Shown: in pieces, positions 22,595 through 35,230 of the stretch
How the letters are laid out: each line of letters starts with the position of its first letter
How positions within the stretch are numbered: the stretch's first letter is position 1
Source of the DNA: Siphonodentalium dalli
Taxonomy: Eukaryota > Mollusca > Scaphopoda > Gadilida > Siphonodentaliidae
DNA length: 64,000 nt
Reading direction: 5' to 3'
Assembly (NCBI GenBank): GCA_032622095.1
Contig: CP136068.1
Span: 62,024,025-62,088,024, forward strand
Notes under the pieces: generated by a model
The model's input: the letters and a program-made list of their open reading frames with translations, nothing else
Database searches by the model: none
Told to the model about the DNA's origin: nothing
Translations under genes and position numbers: made by a program

Positions 22595-25500
22595 ATGAGT
22601 TCCTCCCTGTCCACTCTTATATGAGTTGCTGCATGTCCACTCTTATATGAATTCATCCTTGTCCACTCTTATATTAGTTCCTCCCTGTCCACTCTTATAT
22701 GAGTTTTTCACAGTCCACTCTTATATGAGTTCCTCATTGTCCACTCTTATATGAGTCCCTCATTGTCCACTCTTATATGAGTTCCTCCCAGTCCACTCTT
22801 ATATGAGTTGTTGCCTGTCCACTCTTATATGAGTTCCTCCCTCTCCACTCTTATATGAGTTCCTCCCTGTCCACTCTTATGAGTTCCTCCCTGTCCACTC
22901 TTATATGAGTTCCTCCCAGTCCACTCTTTTATGATTTGCTCCCTGTCCACTCTTTTATGAGTTGCTCCCTGTCCACTCTTTTATGAGTTGCTCCCTGTCC
23001 ACTCTTATATGAGTTGCTGACTGTCCACTCTTATATGAGTTCCTGCCTGTCCACTCTTATATGAGTTCCTCCCTGTACACTAGTAATTGATTTACTGCCT
23101 GCCACTAGTATATGAGTTCATCCATGTCCACTCTTATATGAGTTGCTGTCTGTCCACTCTTATATGAGTTCCTCCCAGTCCACTCTTATATGAGTTCCTC
23201 CCTGTCCACTCTTATATGAGTTCCTCCCTGTCCACTCTTATGAGTTCCTCCCTGTCCACTCTTATATGAGTTCCTCCGTGTCCACTCTTATATGAGTTCC
23301 TCCGTGTCCACTCTTTTATGAGTTGCTCCCTGTCCACTCTTTTATGAGTTGCTCCCTGTCCACTCTTATGAGTTCCTCCCTGTCCACTCTTATGAGTTGC
23401 TCCCTGTCCACTCTTATGAGTTCCTCCCTGTCCACTCTTATATGAATTCCTGCATGTCCACTCTTATATGAGTTCTTCCCTGTCCACTCTTATGAGTTCC
23501 TCCCTGTCCACTCTTATGAGTTCCTCCTTGTCCACTCTTATGAGTTCCTCCCTGTCCACTCTTATATGAATTCCTGCATGTCCACTCTTACATGAGTTCT
23601 TCCCTGTCCACTCTTATATGAGTTCCTCCCTGTCAACTCTTATGAGTTCCTCCCTGTACACTGCTATATGAGTTACTCCCTGCCCACTCTTATATGAGTT
23701 CCTGCGTGTCCACTCTTGTATGAGTTCCTGCGTGTCCACTCTTATATGAGTTGCTCCCTGTCCACTCTTATATGAGTTGCTCCCTGTCCACTCTTTTATG
23801 AGTTGCTCCCTGTCCACTCTTTTATGAGTTGCTCCCTGTCCACTCTTTTATGAGTTGCTCCCTGTCCACTCTTTTATGAGTTGCTCCCTGTCCACTCTTT
23901 TATGAGTTGCTCCCTGTCCACTCTTATATGAGTTGCTGACTGTCCACTCTTATATGAGTTCCTGCCTGTCCACTCTTATATGAGTTCCTCCCTGTCCACG
24001 AGTATATGAGTTGCTGCCTGCCACTAGTATATGAGTTCATCCATGTCCACTCTTATATGAGTTGCTGTCTGTCCACTCTTATATGAGTTCCTACCTGTCC
24101 ACTCTTATATGAGTTGCTGCATGTCCACTCTTATATGAATTCATCCTTGTCCACTCTTATATTAGTTCCTCCCTGTCCACTCTTATATGAGTTCCTCACA
24201 GTCCACTCTTATATGAGTTCCTCATTGTCCACTCTTATATGAGTCCCTCCCAGCCCACTCTAATATGAGTTCCTCCCAGTCCACTCTAATATGAGTTGTT
24301 GCCTGTCCACTCTTATATGAGTTCCTCCCTGTCCACTCTTATATGAGTTCCTCCCTGTCCACTCTTATGAGTTCCTCCCTGTCCACTCTTATATGAGTTG
24401 CTCCCTGTCCACTCTTTTATGAGTTGATCCCTGTCCACTCTTTTATGAGTTGCTCCCTGTCCACTCTTTTATGAGTTGCTCCCTGTCCACTCTTATATGA
24501 GTTGCTGACTGTCCACTCTTATATGAGTTCCTGCCTGTCCACTCTTATATGAGTTCCGCCCTGTCCACTAGTATATGAGTTGCTGCCTGCCACTAGAATA
24601 TGAGTTCATCCATGTCCACTCTTATATGAGTTGCTGTCTGTCCACTCTTATATGAGTTCCTCCCAGTCCACTCTTATATGAGTTCCTCCCTGTCCACTCT
24701 TATATGAGTTCCTCCCTGTCCACTCTTATGAGTTCCTCCCTGTCCACTCTTATATGAGTTCCTCCCTGTCCACTCTTTTATGAGTTGCTCCCTGTCCACT
24801 CTTTTATGAGTTGCTCCCTGTCCACTCTTTTATGAGTTGCTCCCTGTCCACTCTTATATGAGTTCCTTCCTGTCCACTCTTATATGAGTTCCTTCCTGTC
24901 CACTCTTATATGAGTTCCTCCCTGTCCACTAGTATATGAGTTGCTGCCTGCCACTAGTATATGAGTTCCTCCCTGTCCACTCTTATATGAGTTGCTGCAT
25001 GTCCACTCTTATATGAATTCATCCCTGTCCACTCTTATATTAGTTCCTCCCTGTCCACTCTTATATGAGTTCCTCACAGTCCACTATTATATGAGTTCCT
25101 CATTGTCCACTCTTATATGAGTCGCTCATTTTCCACTCTCATATGAGTTCCTCCCAGTCCACTCTTATATGAGTTCCTGCCTGTCCACTCTTATATGAGT
25201 TCATGCCTGTCCACTCTTATATGGGTTCCTCCCTGTTCACTCTTATATGAGTTCCTCCCTGTCCACTCTTATATGAGTTCCTCCCTGTCCACTCTTATAT
25301 GAGTTCCTCCCTGTCCACTCTTATATGAGTTCCTCCCTGTCCACTCTTATATGAGTTCCTCCCTGTCTACTCTTATGAGTTCCTCCCTGTCCACTCTAAT
25401 ATGAGTTCCTCCCTGTCCATCTTATATGAGTTCCTCCCTGTCCACTCTAATATGAGTTCCTCCCTGTCCACTGTAATATGAGTTCCTGCATGTCCTCTCG

Positions 25501-27591
25501 CGTATGAGTTCCTTCCTGTTCACTCTTATATGAGTTCCTGCCTGTCCACTCTTATATGAGTTCCTCTCTGTCCACTCTTATATGAGTTCCTCCCTGTCCA
25601 CTCTTATATGAGTTCCTCCCTGTCCACTCTTATATGAGTTCCTGCGTGTCCACTCTTATATGAGTTCCTGCGTGTCCACTCTTATATGAGTTGCTCCCTG
25701 TCCACTCGTATATGAGTTGCTCCCTGTCCACTCTTTTATGAGTTGCTCCCTGTCCACTATGTTATGAGTTGCTCCCTGTCCACTCTTTTATGAGTTGCTC
25801 CCTGTCCACTCTTATATGAGTTGCTGACTGTCCACTCTTATATGAGTTCCTGCCTGTCCACTCTTATATGAGTTCCTCCCTGTCCACTAGTATATGAGTT
25901 GCTGCCTGCCACTAGTATATGAGTTCATCCATGTCCACTCTTATATGAGTTGCTGTCTGTCCACTCTTATATGAGTTCCTCCCTGTCCACTCTTATATGA
26001 GTTGCTGCATGTCCACTCTTATATGAATTCATCCTTGTCCACTCTTATATTAGTTCCTCCCTGTCCACTCTTATATGAGTTCCTCACAGTCCACTCTTAT
26101 ATGAGTTCCTCATTGTCCACTCTTATATGAGTCCCTCATTGTCCACTCTTATATGATTTCCTCCCAGTCCACTCTTATATGAGTTGTTGCCTGTCCACTA
26201 TTATATGAGTCCCAGCCTGTCCACTCTTATATGAATTCCTGCATGTCCACTCTTATATGAGTTCTTCCCTGTCCACTGTTATATGAGTTCCTCCCTGTCC
26301 ACTCTTATATGAGTTGCTGACTGTCCACTCTTATATGAGTTCCTGCCTGTCCACTCTTATATGAGTTCCTCCCTGTCCACTAGTATATGAGTTGCTGCCT
26401 GCCACTAGTATATTAGTTCATCCATGTCCACTCTTATATGAGTTGCTGTCTGTCCACTCTTATATGAGTTCCTCCCAGTCCACTCTTATATGAGTTCCTC
26501 CCTGTCCACTCTTATATGAGTTCCTCCCTGTCCACTCTTATGAGTTCCTCCCTGTCCAATCTTATATGAGTTCCTCCCTGTCCTCTCTTTTATGAGTTGC
26601 TCCCTGTCCACTCTTTTATGAGTTGCTCCCTGTCCACTCTTTTATGAGTTGCTCCCTGTCCACTCTTATATGAGTTGCTGACTGTCCACTCTTATATGAG
26701 TTCCTTCCTGTCCACTCTTATATGAGTTCCTCCCTGTCCACTAGTATATGAGTTGCTGCCTGCCACTAGTATATGAGTTCATCCATGTCCACTCTTATAT
26801 GAGTTGCTGTCTGTCCACTCTTATATGAGTTCCTCCCTGTCCACTCTTATATGAGTTGCTGCATGTCCACTCTTATATTAATTCATCCTTGTCCACTCTT
26901 ATATTAGTTCCTCCCTGTCCACTCTTATATGAGTTCCTCACAGTCCACTCTTATATGAGTTCCTCATTGTCCACTCTTATATGAGTCCCACATTTTCCAC
27001 TCTTATATGAGTTCCTCACAGTCCACTCTTATATGAGTTCCTGCCTGTCCACTCTTATATGAGTTCCTGCCTGTCCACTCTTATATGGGTTCCTCCCTGT
27101 TCACTCTTATATGAGTTCCTCCCTGTCCACTCTTATATGAGTTCCTCCCTGTCCACTCTTATATGAGTTCCTCCCTGTCCACTCTTATATGAGTTCCTCC
27201 CTGTCCACTCTTATATGAGTTCCTCCCTGTCCACTCTTATGAGTTCCTCCATTTTCACTCTAATATGAGTTCCTCCCTGTCCATCTTATATGAGTTCCTC
27301 CCTGTCCACTCTAATATGAGTTCCTCCCTGTCCCCTCTAATATGAGTTCCTGCATGTCCACTCGCATATGAGTTCCTCCTGTTCACTCTTATATGAGTTC
27401 CTGCCTGTCCACTCTTATATGAGTTCCTCTCTGTCCACTCTTATATGAGTTCCTCCCTGTCCACTCTTATATGAGTTCCTCCCCGTCCACTCTTATATGA
27501 GTTCCTGCGTGTCCACTCTTATATGAGTTCATGCGTGTCCACTCTTATATGAGTTGCTCCCTGTCCACTCGTATATGAGTTGCTCCCTGTC
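22353..27591 (+). repeat. Short-cycle sub-array
   Basis: CTTTTATGAG runs begin at 22353, 22922, 23309, 23789, 24410, 24771, 25729, about 26,586 and 27592, so cycles are 360 to about 1,000 bp instead of over 2 kb. The run at 23789 has five copies, where three is usual. The long-cycle landmark TGTACACTCATATATTAG is absent from about 21.4 to 28.6 kb. The minus-strand open frame at 23614-23817 is repeat only. The shortening is explained by loss of the TTATATTAG, GTTCCAG and 24-bp portions of the cycle. Confidence 0.85.
23078..23106 (+). repeat. Most diverged monomer in the short-cycle sub-array
   Basis: The monomer here reads GTACACTAGTAATTGATTTA before CTGCCTG. It differs from a normal CACTAGT-type monomer in several adjacent positions: CC to AC, TATATGAG to TAATTGAT, and TTG to TTA. 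Most variants in the array are shared between many copies; this combination I saw only once. Confidence 0.75.
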
Positions 27592-30109
27592 CACTCTTTT
27601 ATGAGTTGCTCCCTGTCCACTATTTTATGAGTTGCTCCCTGTCCACTCTTTTATGAGTTGCTCCCTGTCCACTCTTATATGAGTTGCTGACTGTCCACTC
27701 TTATATGAGTTCCTGCCTGTCCACTCTTATATGAGTTCCTCCCTGTCCACTAGTATATGAGTTGCTGCCTGCCACTAGTATATGAGTTCATCCATGTCCA
27801 CTCTTATATGAGTTCATCCATGTCCAATCTTATATGAGTTCCTCCCTGTCCACTCTTATATGAGTTGCTGCATGTCCACTCTTATATGAATTCATCCTTG
27901 TCCACTCTTATATTAGTTCCTCCCTGTCCACTCTTATATGAGTTCCTCACAGTCCACTCTTATATGAGTTCCTCATTGTCCACTCTTATATGAGTCCCTC
28001 ATTGTCCACTCTTATATGAGTTCCTCCAAGTCCACTCTTATACTAGTTCTTCCCTGTCCACTGTTATATGAGTTCCTCCCTGTCCACTCGTATTTGAGAT
28101 CCTCCCTGTCCACTCTTATATGAGTTCCAGCCTGTCCACTCTTATATGAGTTCCTCCCTGTCCACTCTTATATGAGTTCCTCCCTGTCCACTCTTATGAG
28201 TTCCTCCCTGTCCACTCTAATATGAGTTGCTGACTGTCCACTCTTATATGAGTTCCTGCCTGTCCACTCTTATATGAGTTCCTCCCTGTCCACTAGTATA
28301 TGAGTTGCTGCCTGCCACTAGTATATGAGTTCATCCATGTCCACTCTTATATGAGTTGCTGTCTGTCCACTCTTAAATGAGTTCCTCCCTGTCCACTTTT
28401 ATATGAGTTGCTGACTGTCCACTCTTATATGAATTCCTGCCTGTCCACTCTTATGAGTTCCAGCCTGTCCACTCTTATATGAGTTCCTCCCTGTCCACTC
28501 TTATATTAGTTCCTCCCTGTCCACTCTTATATTAGTTCCTCCCTGTCCACTCTTATATTAGTTCCTCCCTGTCCACTCTTATATTAGTTACTCCCGGTCC
28601 ACTCTTATATTAGTTCCTCCATGTATACTCATATATTAGTTCCTCCATGTCCTCTCTTATGAGTTCCTCCCTGTCCACTATTATATGAGTTGCTGCCTGT
28701 CCACTCGTATATGAGTTCCAGCATGTCCACTCGTATATGAGTTCCAGCCTGTCCACTCTTATATGAGTTCCTGCCTGTCCACTCTTATATGAGTTCCTCC
28801 CTGTCCACTCTTATGAGTTCCTCCCTGTCCACTCTTATATGAGTTCCTCCCTGTCCACTCTTTTATGAGTTCCTCCCTGTCCACTCTTTTATGAGTTGCT
28901 CCCTGTCCACTCTTATGAGTTCCTCCCTGTCCACTCTTATGAGTTCCTCCCTGTCCACTCTTATGAGTTCCTCCCTGTCCACTCTTATATGAATTCCTGC
29001 ATGTCCACTCTTATATGAGTTCTTCCCTGTCCACTCTTATGAGTTCCTCCCTGTCCACTCTTATGAGTTCCTCCTTGTCCACTCTTATGAGTTCCTCCCT
29101 GTCCACTCTTATATGAATTCCTGCATGTCCACTCTTATATGAGTTCTTCCCTGTCCTCTCTTATATGAGTTCCTCCCTGTCAACTCTTATGAGTTCCTCC
29201 CTGTACACTGCTATATGAGTTCCTGCCTGTCCACTCTTATATGAGTTCCTGCCTGTCCACTCTTATATGAGTTCCTGCCTGTCCACTCTTATATGTGTTC
29301 CTCCCTGTTCACTCTTATATGAGTTCCTCCCTGTCCACTCTTATATGAGTTCCTCCCTGTCCACTCTTATATGAGTTCCTCCCTGTCCACTCTTATATGA
29401 GTTCCTCCCTGTCAACTCTTATATGAGTTCCTCCCTGTCCACTCTTATGAGTTCCTCCCTGTCCACTCTAATATGAGTTCCTCCCTGTCCATCTTATATG
29501 AGTTCCTCCCTGTCCACTCTAATATTAGTTCCTCCATGTCCACTCTAATATGAGTTCCTGCATGTCCACTCGCATATGAGTTCCTCCCAGTCCACTCTTA
29601 TATGAGTTCCTGCCTGTCCACTCTTATATGAGTTCCTGCCTGTCCACTCTTATATGGGTTCCTCCCTGTTCACTCTTATATGAGTTCCTCCCTGTACACT
29701 CTTATGTGAGTTCCTCCCTGTCCACTCTTATATGAGTTTCTCCCTGTCCACTCTTATGAGTTCCTCCCTGTCCACTCTAATATGAGTTCCTCCCTGTCCA
29801 TCTTATATGAGTTCCTCCCTGTCCACTCTAATATGAGTTCCTCCCTGTCCACTCTAATATGAGTTCCTGCATGTCCACTCGCATATGAGTTCCTCCCTGT
29901 TCACTCTTATATGAGTTCCTGCCTGTCCACTCTTATATGAGTTCCTCTCTGTCCACTCTTATATGAGTTCCTCCCTGTCCACTCTTATATGAGTTCCTCC
30001 CTGTCCACTCTTATATGAGTTCCTGCGTGTCCACTCTTATATGAGTTCCTGCGTGTCCACTCGTATATGAGTTGCTCCCTGTCCACTCGTATATGAGTTT
30101 CTCCCTGTC
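27592..30109 (+). repeat. Long HOR cycle with a rich cluster of 24-bp monomers
   Basis: One 2,518-bp cycle between CTTTTATGAG runs. The TTATATTAG chain ends at 28622 with GTATACTCATATATTAG, a variant of the usual GTACAC. A cluster of 24-bp CTTATGAG monomers fills about 28,900-29,100. The part with TATGGGTT, CTAATATG, CCATCTTATATG and CACTCGCATATG occurs twice, at about 29.28-29.58 kb and 29.64-29.89 kb, so it contains a local partial duplication. Confidence 0.8.
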
Positions 30110-32268
30110 CACTCTTTTATGAGTTGCTCCCTGTCCACTCTTTTATGAGTTGCTCCCTGTCCACTCTTTTATGAGTTGCTCCCTGTCCACTCTTATATGA
30201 GTTGCTGACTGTCCACTCTTATATGAGTTCCTGCCTGTCCACTCTTATATGAGTTCCTCCCTGTCCACTAGTATATGAGTTGCTGCCTGCCACTAGTATA
30301 TGAGTTCATCCATGTCCACTCTTATATGAGTTGCTGTCTGTCCACTCTTATATGAGTTCCTCCCTGTCCACTCTTATATGAGTTGCTGCATGTCCACTCT
30401 TATATGAATTCATCCTTGTCCACTCTTATATTAGTTCCTCCCTGTCCACTCTTATATGAGTTACTCACAGTCCACTCTTATATGAGTTCCTCATTGTCCA
30501 CTCTTATATGAGTCCCTCATTTCCACTCTTATATGAGTTCCTCCCAGTCCACTCTTATATGAGTTGTTGCCTGTCCACTATTATATGAGTCCCAGCCTGT
30601 CCACTCTTATATGAATTCCTGCATGTCCACTCTTATATGAGTTCTTCCCTGTCCACTGTTATATGAGTTCCTCCCTGTCCACTCTTATTTGAGATCCTCC
30701 CTGTCCACTTTTATATGAGTTCCAGCTTGTCCACTCTTATATGAGTTCCTCCCTGTCCACTCTTATGAGTTCCTCCCTGTCCACTCTAATATGAGTTGCT
30801 GACTGTCCACTCTTATATGAGTTCCTGCCTGTCCACTCTTATATGAGTTCCTCCCTGTCCACTAGTATATGAGTTGCTGCCTGCCACTAGTATATGAGTT
30901 CATCCATGTCCACTCTTATATGAGTTGCTATCTGTCCACTCTTATATGAGTTCCTCCCTGTCCACTCTTATATGAGTTGCTGACTGTCCACTCTTATATG
31001 AATTCCTGCCTGTCCACTCTTATGAGTTCCAGCCTGTCCACTCTTATATGAGTTCCTCACTGTCCACTCTTATATTAGTTCCTCCCTGTCCACTCTTATA
31101 TTAGTTCCTCCCTGTCCACTCTTATATTAGTTCCTCCCTGTCCACTCTTATATTAGTTCCTCCCTGTCCACTCTTATATTAGTTCCTCCATGTACACTCA
31201 TATATTAGTTCCTCCCTGTTCTCTCTTATGAGTTCATCCCTGTCCACTATTATATGAGTTGCTGCCTGTCCACTCGTATATGAGTTCCAGCCTGTCCACT
31301 CGTATACGAGTTCCAGCCTGTCCACTCTTATGTGAGTTCCTGCCTGTCCACTCTTATGAGTTCCTCCATGTCCACTCTTATATGAGTTCCTCCCTGTCCA
31401 CTCTTATGAGTTCCTCCCTGTCCACTCTAATATGAGTTCCTCCCTGTCCATCTTATATGAGTTCCTCCCTGTCCACTCTAATATTAGTTCCTCCCTGTCC
31501 ACTCTAATATGAGTTCCTGCATGTCCACCCGCATATCAGTTCCTCCCTGTTCACTCTTATATTAGTTCCTCCCTGTCCACTCTTATATTAGTTCCTCCAT
31601 GTACACTCATATATTAGTTCCTCCCTGTCCTCTCTTATGAGTTCATCCCTGTCCACTATTATATGAGTTGCTGCCTGTCCACTCGTATATGAGTTCCAGC
31701 CTGTCCACTCATATATGAGTTCCAGCCTGTCCACTCTTATATGAGTTCCTGCCTGTCCACTCTTATGAGTTCCTCCATGTCCACTCTTATATGAGTTCCT
31801 CCCTGTCAACTCTTATATGAGTTCCTCCCTGTCCACTCTTATGAGTTCCGCCCTGTCCACTCTAATATGAGTTCCTCCCTGTCCATCTTATATGAGTTCC
31901 TCCCTGTCCACTCTAATATTAGTTCCTCCCTGTCCACTCGTATATGAGTTCCTCCCTGTCCACTCTTATGAGTTCCTCCCTGTCCACTCTAATATTAGTT
32001 CCAGCCTGTCCACTCTTATATGAGTTCCTGCCTGTCCACTCTTATGAGTTCCTCCCTGTCCACTCTTATATGAGTTCCTCCCTGTCAACTCTTATATGAG
32101 TTCCTCCCTGTCCACTCTTATATGAGTTCCTGCGTGTCCACTCTTATATGAGTTCCTCCCTGTCCACTCTTATATGAGTTCCTGCGTGTCCACTCTTATA
32201 TGAGTTCCTGCGTGTCCACTCGTATATGCGTTGCTCCCTGTCCACTCGTATATGAGTTGCTCCCTGTC
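30110..32268 (+). repeat. Long HOR cycle with a recombinant chain junction
   Basis: The cycle carries the chain end TGTACACTCATATATTAG twice, at 31191 and 31600. The second follows a junction near 31,550, where a CTGTTCACTC monomer runs straight into TTATATTAG. Most of 30.1-31.4 kb recurs at 32.27-33.6 kb. The open frame at 31588-31809 on the minus strand encodes the same translation as one at 33365-33586; this only reflects the 1,777-bp-offset duplication. Confidence 0.85.
31561..31920 (+). repeat. 1,777-bp-offset duplicate, first copy
   Basis: Matches about 33338-33697. The chain ends at 31600 and 33377 are 1,777 bp apart. The copy includes a perfect 14-bp palindrome, ACTCATATATGAGT, at 31707-31720, where the other copy has ACTCGTATATGAGT. 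To the left of 31,555 the two sequences part: CTGTTCACTC here and CTGTCCACTC there. Confidence 0.88.
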
Positions 32269-34198
32269 CACTCTTTTATGAGTTGCTCCCTGTCCACTCT
32301 TTTATGAGTTGCTCCCTGTCCACTCTTTTATGAGTTCCTCCCTGTCCACTCTTATATGAGTTGCTGACTGTCCACTCTTATATGAGTTCCTGCCTGTCCA
32401 CTCTTATATGAGTTCCTCCCTGTCCACTAGTATATGAGTTGCTGCCTGCCACTAGTATATGAGTTCATCCATGTCCACTCTTATATGAGTTGCTGTCTGT
32501 CCACACTTATATGAGTTCCTCCCTGTCCACTCTTATATGAGTTGCTGCATTTCCACTCTTATATGAATTCATCCTTGTCCACTCTTATATTAGTTCCTCC
32601 CTGTCCACTCTTATATGAGTTACTCACAGTCCACTCTTATATGAGTTCCTCATTGTCCACTCTTATATGAGTCCCTCATTTTCCGCTCTTATATGAGTTC
32701 CTCCCAGTCCACTCTTATATGAGTTGTTGCCTGTCCACTATTATATGAGTCCCAGCCTGTCCACTCTTATATGAATTCCTGCATGTCCACTCTTATATGA
32801 GTTCTTCCCTGTCCACTGTTATATGAGTTCCTCCCTGTCCACTCTTATTTGAGATCCTCCCTGTCCACTTTTATATGAGTTCCAGCTTGTCCACTCTTAT
32901 ATGAGTTCCTCCCTGTCCACTCTTATATGAGTTCATCCCTGTCCACTCTTATGAGTTCCTCCCTGTCCATTCTAATATGAGTTGCTGACTGTCCACTCTT
33001 ATATGAGTTCCTGCCTGTCCACTCTTATATGAGTTCCTCCCTGTCCACTAGTATATGAGTTGCTGCCTGCCACTAGTATATGAGTTCATCCATGTCCACT
33101 CTTATATGAGTTGCTGTCTGTCCACTCTTATATGAGTTCCTCCCTGTCCACTCTTATATGAGTTGCTGACTGTCCACTCTTATATGAATTCCTGCCTGTC
33201 CACTCTTATGAGTTCCAGCCTGTCCACTCTTATATGAGTTCCTCCCTGTCCACTCTTATATTAGTTCCTCCCTGTCCACTCTTATATTAGTTCCTCCCTG
33301 TCCACTCTTATATTAGTTCCTCCCTGTCCACTCTTATATTAGTTCCTCCCTGTCCACTCTTATATTAGTTCCTCCATGTACACTCATATATTAGTTCCTC
33401 CCTGTCCTCTCTTATGAGTTCATCCCTGTCCACTATTATATGAGTTGCTGCCTGTCCACTCGTATATGAGTTCCAGCCTGTCCACTCGTATATGAGTTCC
33501 AGCCTGTCCACTCTTATATGAGTTCCTGCCTGTCCACTCTTATGAGTTCCTCCATGTCCACTCTTATATGAGTTCCTCCCTGTCAACTCTTATATGAGTT
33601 CCTCCCTGTCCACTCTTATGGGTTCCTCCCTGTCCACTCTAATATGAGTTCCTCCCTGTCCATCTTATATGAGTTCCTCCCTGTCCACTCTAATATTAGT
33701 TCCTCCCTGTTCACTCGTATATGAGTTCCTCCCTGTCCACTCTTATGAGTTCCTCCCTGTCCACTCTAATATTAGTTCCAGCCTGTCCACTCTTATATGA
33801 GTTCCTGCCTGTCCACTCTTATGAGTTCCTCCCTGTCCACTCTTATATGAGTTCCTCCCTGTCAACTCTTATATGAGTTCCTCCCTGTCCACTCTTATGA
33901 GTTCCTCCCTGTCCACTCTAATATGAGTTCCTCCCTGTCCACTCTAATATGAGTTCCTCCCTGTCCATCTTATATGAGTTCCTCCCTGTCCACTCTAATA
34001 TTAGTTCCTCCCTGTCCACTCTAATATGAGTTCCTGCATGTCCACTCGCATATGAGTTCCTCCCTGTTCACTCTTATATGAGTTCCTGCCTGTCCACTCT
34101 TATATGAGTTCCTCTCTGTCCACTCTTATATGAGTTCCTCCCTGTCCACTCTTATATGAGTTGCTCCCTGTCCACTCTTATATGAGTTGCTCCCTGTC
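32269..34198 (+). repeat. Long HOR cycle, sister of 30.1-31.4 kb
   Basis: Shares TTCCAGCTTG and TTACTCACAG variants with 30.1-31.4 kb at an offset of about 2,160-2,186 bp. Contains the second copy of the 1,777-bp-offset duplicate at 33338-33697. After 33.7 kb the CTAATATTAG and GTCAACTC monomers occur several times over, showing repeated small exchanges between 31.4 and 34.0 kb. Confidence 0.8.
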
Positions 34199-35230
34199 CA
34201 CTCTTTTATGAGTTGCTCCCTGTCCACTCTTTTATGAGTTGCTCCCTGTCCACTCTTTTATGAGTTGCTCCCTTCCACTCTTATATGAGTTGCTGACTGT
34301 CCACTCTTATATGAGTTCCTGCCTGTCCACTCTTATATGAGTTCCTCCCTGTCCACGAGTATATGAGTTGCTGCCTGCCACTAGTATATGAGTTCATCCA
34401 TGTCCACTCTTATATGAGTTGCTGTCTGTCCACTCTTATATGAGTTCCTCCCTGTCCACTCTTATATGAGTTGCTGCATGTCCACTCTTATATGAATTCA
34501 TCCTTGTCCACTCTTATATTAGTTCCTCCCTGTCCACTCTTATATGAGTTCCTCACAGTCCACTCTTATATGAGTTGCTCATTGTCGACTCTTATATGAG
34601 TCCCTCATTGTCCACTCTTATATGAGTTCCTCCCAGTCCACTCTTATATGAGTTGTTGCCTGTCCACTCTTATATGAGTTCCTCCCTGTCCACTCTTATA
34701 TGAGTTCCTCCCTGTCCACTCTTATGAGTTCCTCCCTGTCCACTCTTATATGAGTTCCTCCCTGTCCACTCTTATATGAGTTCATCCCTGTCCACTCTTA
34801 TGAGTTCCTCCCTGTCCACTCTTATATATTAGTTCCTCCCTGTCCACTCTTATATGAGTTCCTCACAGTCCACTCTTATATGAGTTCCTCATTGTCCACT
34901 CTTATATGAGTCCCTCATTTTCCACTCTTATATGAGTTCCTCCCAGTCCACTCTTATATGAGTTCCTGCCTGTCCACTCTTATATGAGTTCCTGCCTGTC
35001 CACTCTTATATGGGTTCCTCCCTGTTCACTCTTATATGAGCTCCTCCCTGTCAACTCTTATATGAGTTCCTCCCTGTCCACTCTTATGAGTTCCTCCCTG
35101 TCCACTCTAATATGAGTTCCTCCCTGTCCATCTTATATGAGTTCCTCCCCGTCCACTCTAATATTAGTTCCTCCCTGTCCACTCTAATATGAGTTCCTGC
35201 ATGTCCACTCGCATATGAGTTCCTCCCTGT
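34199..35230 (+). repeat. Shortened cycle with a 28-bp monomer
   Basis: Starts with a normal CTTTTATGAG run, CACGAG/CACTAG pair and GAATTCATCC monomer, then truncates. At about 34,817 a monomer reads CTTATATATTAG, two bases longer than the TTATATTAG type. It joins a CTTATGAG neighbour directly to the CCTCACAG part of the cycle. This looks like a second exchange junction that is out of the 26-bp phase. Confidence 0.8.

Noticed and set aside
31588-31809. 73-codon minus-strand open frame with an identical translation at 33365-33586
   Set aside because: The identity follows from the 1,777-bp-offset duplication of satellite DNA, not from selection on a protein.
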